From: Bog-473 sp963745665
GTDB taxonomy: Bacteria > Actinomycetota > Acidimicrobiia > Acidimicrobiales > RAAP-2
Length of the DNA: 64,000 nt
Reading direction: 5' to 3'
Assembly: GCA_963745665.1 (NCBI GenBank)
Contig: CAVUYE010000002.1
Span: 1,364,001 to 1,428,000, forward strand
Below, piece after piece: positions 58,541 to 64,000 of this stretch. The translations under genes and the position numbers were made by a program. Every line of letters starts with the position of its first letter. The first letter of the stretch is position 1. The notes beneath the pieces are model-generated. The model searched no databases, was not told the origin of the DNA, and worked only from the letters and a program-made list of their open reading frames with translations.

Positions 58541-59709
58541 CCTGCGGCAGAACCCCCGGCTGCCGCCCGGTCCTGCGCCACCGCGTCGTAGGACGCGTAG
58601 TCCGAGCCCGTGTCGTCCGCGAATTCGAACTCCAAAAGCCCTGCCTCGCCCCACCGCTCGCGCAGGTAGCCGTTGTTGGCGTCGAGCAGGCCGAGCTTGC
58701 GCACATTCGGCACGAGCTTGGCGAAGAAGCCCCGGGCGAACCCCCGCATGGGGTTCACCTTCGTCTTCTCCGCCGCCTGCAGAATGAAGGGCAGGACCTC
58801 CTCGGCCGTGGTCCCCATGCGCTCCCACACCTCGGGTGTGGTGGCCCGGGCCCGCGAATTCAACGTCGCATCGACGAGGAACTCCTGGCGCTCTTTCAGC
58901 TCGGGCCCGCTCAGGTCACGGTAGAACTCCGACAACGTGAGCACGCCGAAGGCGACGTGGCGGGCCTCGTCGGACATGACGTAGCGCAGGAGCTTGGTCA
59001 GCAGAGGCTCCTGCGTGCGCCGCAGCATGTCGCCGAAGGCGGCGAGCGCCAGCGACTCGATCACGATCTGCATCCCCAGATAGGCGATGTCCCAGCGCGG
59101 ATCCTCCAGCAGCGACCAGATCTGCTCCTTGAGGAAGGGGCTCATGGGGTAGGCGTCGCCCAGCTTGGTGCGGAGATACTTGGCGAAGACCTCCGTATGC
59201 CTCGCCTCGTCCATGGTCTGGGTCGAGGCGTAGTACTTGGCGTCGATCCACGGCACGGTCTCGACGATCTTGGCCGCGGTCATCATGGCGCCCTGCTCGC
59301 CGTGCATGAACTGCGAGAGGTTCGCCTTGAACATCTCGATCCCGAGTTGCGTGTACTCCCGGTCGGTCCACGCGGCGATCGGCGAGCCGGGCAGCGTCCC
59401 GGCAACGCGGGCCACCGCCAGCAGCGGGCTGTCCTGCTCGGCCACGAGCCGCTCGGGGTCGACGTCGATGGACCAGTCGAGGTCCGTCACGCTGTTCCAC
59501 TGCGATCCCATGGCCTTGTTGTAGAGCGTGACCAGCTGTCCCCGGTCGCGCTCGTAGTCCCACAGGAAGAGTCGCTCCGCGTTGTCGTGGATGACCTGGA
59601 CGGCCGCCTCGACTTCCTGCCGGCCCGGTATCTGAGGGGTGGCCTGTGGGTTACCGGACACCGGAGGTGTCGCAGCGGTACCGGACACCGGAGGTGTCGC
59701 AGGGGTCAT
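58537..59709 (-). CDS. Ferritin-like diiron (R2-like) protein
   Basis: The 390-residue protein starts at ATG 59709. A Pro/Thr-rich N-terminus has two copies of TPPVSG. The four-helix bundle follows with diiron ligands in E-x2-x and D-E-x-R-H pairs: HGEQGAMMTAAKI, TMDEARHTEVFAKYL, VIESLALAAFGDM and MSDEARHVAFGVL, giving four carboxylates and two His as in ribonucleotide reductase R2 or AurF-like N-oxygenases. No tyrosyl radical position is assigned. It should use O2 on an organic substrate. Two palindromes lie at its 5' end. Confidence 0.8.
   Translation of the reverse strand: MTPATPPVSGTAATPPVSGNPQATPQIPGRQEVEAAVQVIHDNAERLFLWDYERDRGQLVTLYNKAMGSQWNSVTDLDWSIDVDPERLVAEQDSPLLAVARVAGTLPGSPIAAWTDREYTQLGIEMFKANLSQFMHGEQGAMMTAAKIVETVPWIDAKYYASTQTMDEARHTEVFAKYLRTKLGDAYPMSPFLKEQIWSLLEDPRWDIAYLGMQIVIESLALAAFGDMLRRTQEPLLTKLLRYVMSDEARHVAFGVLTLSEFYRDLSGPELKERQEFLVDATLNSRARATTPEVWERMGTTAEEVLPFILQAAEKTKVNPMRGFARGFFAKLVPNVRKLGLLDANNGYLRERWGEAGLLEFEFADDTGSDYASYDAVAQDRAAAGGSAAG
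59652..59702. repeat. Two copies of a 24-bp repeat holding perfect palindromes
   Basis: The unit TACCGGACACCGGAGGTGTC plus GCAG occurs at 59652-59675 and 59679-59702. Each contains the palindrome GACACC-GGA-GGTGTC, at 59657-59671 and 59684-59698, 27 bp apart. They lie 7-57 bases inside the ferritin-like gene from its start, encoding its repeated TPPVSG. They could be both coding and regulatory. Confidence 0.9.
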
Positions 59710-59718
59710 GGACCGAGG

Positions 59719-60633
59719 CTACTTCCGCCGCCCGCCCATGTTGGCGTTCGGGGCCGCTTTGGCCACTAGGTCGGGCACGACCTTGCCCAGCTCCGCCGGA
59801 TCCCAGCGGTCGCCCTTGTCGGCGCCGGGACCGGCCACCCAGCCCTCGGCGACGCTGATGTGGTCGCCCTGCACGTTGAAGACGCGGCCGGTGATACCGG
59901 CCGACTCCGGGCTGCCGAGCCACACGACGATCGGCGCGATGTTGGCCGGGTCGAAGGGGTCGAACTCCTCGGGCTTCTTCTCGGCCGACGCGTTGCCCAT
60001 GCCGAGGTTCTCGGTCATGCGGGTGAGCGCCGCCGGCGCGATGGCGTTGACGGTGACGCCGTAGCGCTCGAGCTCCATGGCGGCGATGATGGTGAAGGAG
60101 GCGATCCCGGCCTTGGCCGCCCCGTAGTTGGTCTGGCCCACGTTCCCGTAAATGCCCGACGGGGACGTCGTGTTGATGAGGCGGGCGTCGTTCGTCTCGC
60201 CGGCCTTGGTCCGGTTGCGCCAGTACTCCACGGCGTGGCGCGTCGGGGCGAACGTGCCGCGCAGGTGCACCTTGATCACGGCGTCCCACTCGTCGATGGT
60301 CATGTTGACCAGCATGCGGTCGCGCAGGATGCCGGCGTTGTTGACGAGCACGTCGATCGTCCCGAAGGTGTCGATGGCCGTCTGGATCAGCCGGCCCGCG
60401 CCCTCGTAGTCCGAGACGTCGTCACCGTTGGCCACCGCCTCGCCGCCCATGGCACGGACCTCGTCGACCACCTGGCCCGCCGGGCCGTCCGAGGAGCCGG
60501 ACCCGTCCACCTCGGCCCCGAGGTCGTTCACGACCACTTTGGCACCCTGGCTGGCGAACTCGAGGGCGTGCTCTCGCCCGATGCCGCGGCCTGCCCCGGT
60601 GATGACGACGACCCGTCCGTCACAGATACCCAC
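59719..60633 (-). CDS. Short-chain dehydrogenase (3-hydroxyacyl-CoA type)
   Basis: The 304-residue protein has the SDR motifs VVVITGAGRGIGREHALEF, NDLGAEVDGSGSSDGPAGQV (extended insertion), LVNNAGILRDRML, and NYGAAKAGIASFTIIAAMEL with the catalytic Tyr-x3-Lys. A C-terminal extension ends NANMGGRRK. The insertion and length match the MFE-2-like 3-hydroxyacyl-CoA dehydrogenase SDRs of actinobacteria. It lies between the acyl-CoA synthetase and the ferritin-like gene. Confidence 0.9.
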   Translation of the reverse strand: MGICDGRVVVITGAGRGIGREHALEFASQGAKVVVNDLGAEVDGSGSSDGPAGQVVDEVRAMGGEAVANGDDVSDYEGAGRLIQTAIDTFGTIDVLVNNAGILRDRMLVNMTIDEWDAVIKVHLRGTFAPTRHAVEYWRNRTKAGETNDARLINTTSPSGIYGNVGQTNYGAAKAGIASFTIIAAMELERYGVTVNAIAPAALTRMTENLGMGNASAEKKPEEFDPFDPANIAPIVVWLGSPESAGITGRVFNVQGDHISVAEGWVAGPGADKGDRWDPAELGKVVPDLVAKAAPNANMGGRRK

Positions 60634-60678
60634 GTTGTCCAGCTCCTTTGGTTTTGGTTTTTGGTTCCGCTTCGTTGC

Positions 60679-62250
60679 TCAGGCCGGCTTCGACGCCGTC
60701 CGGTACTGCTCGCGCAGCTTTCTCTTGAAGATCTTGCCAGTATCCTCCCGCGGCAGCTCCGCCACGAAGTCCAGGGTGCGCGGGCACTTGAAATGGGCCA
60801 GGTGGTCCCGGCAGAAGGCCATGAGCTCGGCGGCCAGCTCGTCCGTGCCGTGCACCCCATCGGCCGGCTGCACCACGGACTTCACGGCCTCGCCCCACTC
60901 GTCGTCGGGGACGCCGATGGTGGCAACGTCACCCACGGCGGGGTGCTCCAGCAGCACCGCGTCCACCTCGGCCGGGTAGATGTTGACGCCACCCGAAATG
61001 ATGAGGTTGGCCGTGCGGTCGGTGAGATAGAGGAATCCCTCGTCGTCCACATACCCCATGTCGCCCAGCGTGAAGTAGTCGCCACGGAAGGCCTCAGCCG
61101 TCTTCTCGGCGTCGCCGTAGTAGTCGAATTTGGTGGTGGCGGGCGACCGCAGGAAGACAAGGCCTACCTCGCCCGGCGGCAGTTCATTCCCGGCCTCGTC
61201 GGCCACCTTGACCAGTCCGGCAACCATGGGGCGCCCGACCGTGCCGGGATGGGCCAACCACGTCGCAGAGTCGACGAGGGTGCCGAGGCCTTCGGTGGCC
61301 GCGTAGTACTCCACCACGACCGGTCCCAGCCACTCGATCAGCCGACGCTTGATCGGCACGGGACACGGCGCCGCCCCATGGATCACAAAGCGGAGCGACG
61401 AGGTGTCGAGGCCGGTGCGCGTGTCGGCCGGCAGCGCCAGCAGGCGGTGGAACATGGTCGGGACCATGTGCGTATGCGTGATGCCATGCCGTTCGATCAA
61501 TCGCAGCGCCTCGACCGGGTCCCAGTGGTCCATGACCACCAACGGCACGCCGTAGAGGTACGGGACCGCCACCGAGAAGGCCAGCGGGGCGGCGTGGTAG
61601 AGCGGTCCGGTGAGGAGGTGGGCGTCAACGGACGTCTCGTAGTCCTCGTCGTACCCGCAGAAATTGACGGTGGCCAGCGCGCTCACCGCCGCTATCTCGC
61701 GGTGGACGCCCTTGGGCCGGCCGGTGGTGCCCGACGTGTAGAGCATCTGGGTGCCCATGACCGGGTCCTCGATGTCGGAGCCGTCCTCTTCGGCGACCAC
61801 CTCGTTGTACATCTCGAAGCCAGGGATGTAGCCGCCGGTATCGATCTTGATGAGACGCGGACCGCCGGCAGCCGCCGCCGCGGCGACCTTTTCACCCAGG
61901 ATGCCCGAGCAGACGAAGGCTTTGGCCTTGCAGTTCTCGATGATGTAGGCCGCCTCCTCCCCGGTCAGGTGCCAGTTGATCGGCGTGAGACGGAGGCCGA
62001 TGCGTTGGGCGGCGTAAAGCACCTCGAGGAAGGCCGGCTCGTTGGTGCACATGAGCGCGATGGAATCGCCGGGCTGCATGCCTCGGGCCCGCAGGGCGCG
62101 CCCCAGCCGGTTTATCTGCGCGTTGAAATCGGCGTACGTGCGGTCGCCGTGCGGAGAGATCAGTGCCAGGCGATCGGGGATCCGGGCCGCCCACCACGCG
62201 TGGAGCATGCCCTGGTCCGCCGCGGCGCGTTTGTCGTCCGTAATGCTCAT
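60679..62250 (-). CDS. Acyl-CoA synthetase (FadD-like)
   Basis: The 523-residue enzyme is of the ANL type, starting at ATG 62250, which overlaps the DUF35 stop. The P-loop reads LYTSGTTGRPKGVHRE; the core motif is VEYYAATEGLG; the hinge is TLGDMGYVDDEGFLYLTDR; the adenylation lysine is in LPREDTGKIFKRKLRE. It should activate a carboxylic acid to a CoA thioester. The FadD3/FadD17-like length and steroid-cluster neighbours favour a cyclic or branched acid. Confidence 0.92.
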   Translation of the reverse strand: MSITDDKRAAADQGMLHAWWAARIPDRLALISPHGDRTYADFNAQINRLGRALRARGMQPGDSIALMCTNEPAFLEVLYAAQRIGLRLTPINWHLTGEEAAYIIENCKAKAFVCSGILGEKVAAAAAAGGPRLIKIDTGGYIPGFEMYNEVVAEEDGSDIEDPVMGTQMLYTSGTTGRPKGVHREIAAVSALATVNFCGYDEDYETSVDAHLLTGPLYHAAPLAFSVAVPYLYGVPLVVMDHWDPVEALRLIERHGITHTHMVPTMFHRLLALPADTRTGLDTSSLRFVIHGAAPCPVPIKRRLIEWLGPVVVEYYAATEGLGTLVDSATWLAHPGTVGRPMVAGLVKVADEAGNELPPGEVGLVFLRSPATTKFDYYGDAEKTAEAFRGDYFTLGDMGYVDDEGFLYLTDRTANLIISGGVNIYPAEVDAVLLEHPAVGDVATIGVPDDEWGEAVKSVVQPADGVHGTDELAAELMAFCRDHLAHFKCPRTLDFVAELPREDTGKIFKRKLREQYRTASKPA

Positions 62251-62789
62251 GACCCCGCTCCCTTCTCCCCGTCGGGCCCGGCGGGCCGGAACAGCGCCAA
62301 TTGCCGGCCGTCGCTCAGTGGTTCCCAAGTCACGGTGACGGGCATGCCGCTCTGGACATCCGCCGGCGGGCACCCGACGACGTTCGTCATCATGCGCACC
62401 CCCTCTTCGAGGTCGACCAGGGCGATGCAGTACGGCTCGCCGTGCGCGAAGGCGGCACCGGCGGCCTCGGGACGGTGCTCGACGACGGCGGCGTGGACGG
62501 TGGCGCGTCCGCTCGCCTCGCGCCACACGAGCGGACCGCCGTGCTCGGTGCCACCGTTCGACCCGCCGCAGTGGGGGCACAGCACCCGAGGGAAGAAGAT
62601 GCCTCTGTCGCAGCTCGTGCACCACTGCACGAGCAGTCGCCCCTCCCGGGTGGCCTCCCAGAAGGGCCCGCTCTCGTCGCCGACCGGGGGTTCGTTGCGC
62701 ACGCGCTCGACGGGCTCGACGGGCTCGGTGGTCTCGACCGGCTCGGGGTTCCGGGGCGTCTCGGCGGTCACGGCGCGCTCTGGGGTCAC
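62247..62789 (-). CDS. DUF35 OB-fold/zinc-ribbon protein
   Basis: The 180-residue protein has a Pro/Glu/Val-rich N-terminus with repeated PVE segments (about 17-30), then a zinc ribbon (WCTSCDRGIFFPRVLCPHCG) and an OB-fold (GRATVHAAVVEHRPEAAG, EPYCIALVDLEEGVRMMTNV). It overlaps both neighbours by four bases, being translated with the thiolase upstream and the synthetase downstream. Such DUF35 proteins are obligate partners of lipid-transfer thiolases/aldolases. Confidence 0.9.
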   Translation of the reverse strand: MTPERAVTAETPRNPEPVETTEPVEPVERVRNEPPVGDESGPFWEATREGRLLVQWCTSCDRGIFFPRVLCPHCGGSNGGTEHGGPLVWREASGRATVHAAVVEHRPEAAGAAFAHGEPYCIALVDLEEGVRMMTNVVGCPPADVQSGMPVTVTWEPLSDGRQLALFRPAGPDGEKGAGS

Positions 62790-63970
62790 AGGGTGGCCTC
62801 GGTCCCCAGCACAGCTGTGGACATGACGGACAGGAACATCCCCGAGCCGTGGGCCACGGCGACCTCGGCGCCCTCGACCTGGCGGGCGTCGGCCTCGCCG
62901 CGCAGCTGGCGTACGGCCTCGGTAATGAGGAACATCCCGTACATGCCGGGGTGCGTGAAGGAGAGACCGCCGCCGTTCGTGTTCATGGGGAGCGAGCCGC
63001 TGGGCCCGAGGCCGCCTTCCGCCGCGAACGGGCCGCCCTCACCCTTGGCACAGAAGCCGAGGTCCTCGAGGTGCAGGAGGGCGGTGATGGTGAAGCTGTC
63101 GTAGCCCATGAGCACGTCCACGTCGGACGGCCCGAGGCCGGCCATGGCGAAAGCGCGGGGGCCTGACACCGCCCCCGCCGTCGTCGTGAGATCCGGCATC
63201 TGAGTGATCCCCATGTGATCGGTGCAGGTCGCCGCGCCGAGGACGTAGACCGGTGCCTTCGGCAAGGAACGGGCACGCGCCGCGCTGGTCATGACGAAGG
63301 CGCCCGCGCCGTCGGTCACCAGGCAGCAGTCGAGGAGATGCAGGGGGCTCACCTGAAGGGGCGAGGCGAGCACGTCGGCGACCGTGAGCGGGTCGCGGTA
63401 GCGGGCCCGTGGGTTCAGCCCCGCCCAGGCTCGGGTTTGCACCGCAATGGAGGCGAGCTGCTCCGCCGTCGTGCCGAAGTCGTGCATGTGGCGGGCGGCA
63501 GCCAGCGCGTAGGGCCCCATGGGCACGCGCAGGCCGAACGGGAATTCCCACTCCGCCATCGGGTTGGGCCCCGCCATGCCCCGCCGCGGCCGCGGCCGCC
63601 GCCGGGTGCGATCGCTGCGCGGGGTCGAGGCGTAGACGCTCACCACCACGTCGCACACGCCGGCCGCGATGGCGGCGGCCGCGTGCTCTACATGGACCTC
63701 GTAGCTCGAGCCGCCGGTCATGGTCGACTCGACGAAGGTCGGGTGCAGCCCCAGATACTCGGCGAACGCCACGGCCGACTCGGGGTGGCACACGCCGTCG
63801 ACATCGGCCAGCGTGAGTCCGGCGTCCGCCAGTGCGCCCAGCACCATGGCGACCTCGAGCTCTCGCCCGGTGCGGTCCAGCTCGCCGGTGGGCGACACGT
63901 CGTCCGCCACGCCCACGATGGCCGCGGCACCGCGCAGGGTGCGGTCCTCGCGGCTCACTCCGTCGATCAC
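62786..63970 (-). CDS. Thiolase-fold lipid-transfer protein, probable aldolase type
   Basis: The 394-residue frame starts at GTG 63970 but remains open to the window edge, so the start could be further upstream. The fold is thiolase-like: EVAMVLGALADAGLTLADVDG, FDSFTIT-like MGYDSFTITALLHLEDLGF and a C-terminal VAVAHGSGMFLSVMSTAVLG. The segment that carries the nucleophilic Cys in thiolases reads ESTMTGGSSYEVHVEHAAAA, with no Cys. Cys-less lipid-transfer proteins of this kind (Ltp2 type) are retro-aldolases acting with a DUF35 partner. The genes overlap, supporting a complex. Confidence 0.86.
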   Translation of the reverse strand: MIDGVSREDRTLRGAAAIVGVADDVSPTGELDRTGRELEVAMVLGALADAGLTLADVDGVCHPESAVAFAEYLGLHPTFVESTMTGGSSYEVHVEHAAAAIAAGVCDVVVSVYASTPRSDRTRRRPRPRRGMAGPNPMAEWEFPFGLRVPMGPYALAAARHMHDFGTTAEQLASIAVQTRAWAGLNPRARYRDPLTVADVLASPLQVSPLHLLDCCLVTDGAGAFVMTSAARARSLPKAPVYVLGAATCTDHMGITQMPDLTTTAGAVSGPRAFAMAGLGPSDVDVLMGYDSFTITALLHLEDLGFCAKGEGGPFAAEGGLGPSGSLPMNTNGGGLSFTHPGMYGMFLITEAVRQLRGEADARQVEGAEVAVAHGSGMFLSVMSTAVLGTEATL

Positions 63971-64000
63971 CCGGCCCCCAGCTCCAGCCCCAGCCCGACC

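Noticed and set aside
1..64000. tRNA or rRNA genes.
   Set aside because: No stretch with cloverleaf-like arms and a TTCGA-type T-loop, and no rRNA-like conserved sequence, was recognised in the intergenic regions.

Overview
This is a contiguous piece of a high-GC (visibly about two-thirds G+C) bacterial chromosome. The gene content points to an actinomycete lineage, probably Acidimicrobiia-like, although that placement is inference: GTG starts are frequent, and there are PspC/DUF1707 envelope genes, a 13E12/DUF222 HNH protein, LCMT-type methyltransferase, an MMPL transporter, lipid-transfer-type thiolases paired with DUF35 proteins, and an actinobacterial-type lipoprotein. I see no rRNA, tRNA, CRISPR array, prophage or replication origin.

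Layout. 1-2.9 kb: an OmpR-type two-component system divergent from a lipoprotein gene, with a symmetrical operator between them. 3.0-5.8 kb: two insertion sequences joined end to end, the second inserted in the target duplication of the first and clipping a DsbA-like gene. 5.8-11.3 kb: assorted genes (DsbA-like, membrane protein, LCMT methyltransferase, secreted protein, MGH-like glycosidase) and a GDT1-family Mn exporter under a yybP-ykoY riboswitch. 11.7-17.6 kb: an oligopeptide/dipeptide ABC transporter whose second permease and both ATPases are one polypeptide. 17.7-28.4 kb: lipid and aromatic catabolism (FAD oxidoreductase, tandem muconolactone-isomerase-like protein and SDR operon; acyl-CoA ligase; dienoyl-CoA-reductase-like SDR with an acyl-CoA carboxyltransferase), plus DHFR, a ClC channel and a siderophore-interacting flavoprotein. 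28.4-34.3 kb: a cysteine-less DksA-like protein, small membrane proteins, DedA and a GGDEF/EAL protein. 34.4-39.9 kb: B12-binding domain, fused ETF beta-alpha, gamma-glutamyltransferase and Zn alcohol dehydrogenase, all interrupted by apparent single-base insertions. 40-46 kb: membrane proteins, COG4315 secreted protein, amidohydrolase, HNH protein. 46-49.9 kb: thiolase plus DUF35 with a methyltransferase, and an aldo/keto reductase. 49.9-55.9 kb: MMPL transporter, cyclic-nucleotide-binding protein and a PspC/DUF1707 cluster with its own LuxR-type two-component system. 55.9-64 kb: CysQ-like phosphatase, cold-shock protein, and a minus-strand operon thiolase/aldolase, DUF35, acyl-CoA synthetase, SDR, ferritin-like diiron protein, YjbR protein.

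The dominant theme is CoA-thioester (fatty acid, steroid-like or terpenoid) degradation: activation by two AMP ligases, reduction or oxidation by several SDRs, C-C cleavage by two thiolase/DUF35 pairs, electron output through ETF, and carboxylation.

A caution for every user of this sequence: eight separate reading-frame breaks are each repaired by removing one base, and after that removal every gene has a whole number of codons. Six lie within 34.4-39.8 kb. Consensus insertion errors are the simplest explanation, so those genes should not be called dead without read-level evidence. I found no clear wholly new defence or biosynthetic system. The most distinctive loci are the permease-ATPase-ATPase fusion, the double-MIase operon, the nested insertion sequences, and the ferritin-like gene whose 5' end carries two copies of a perfect palindrome.
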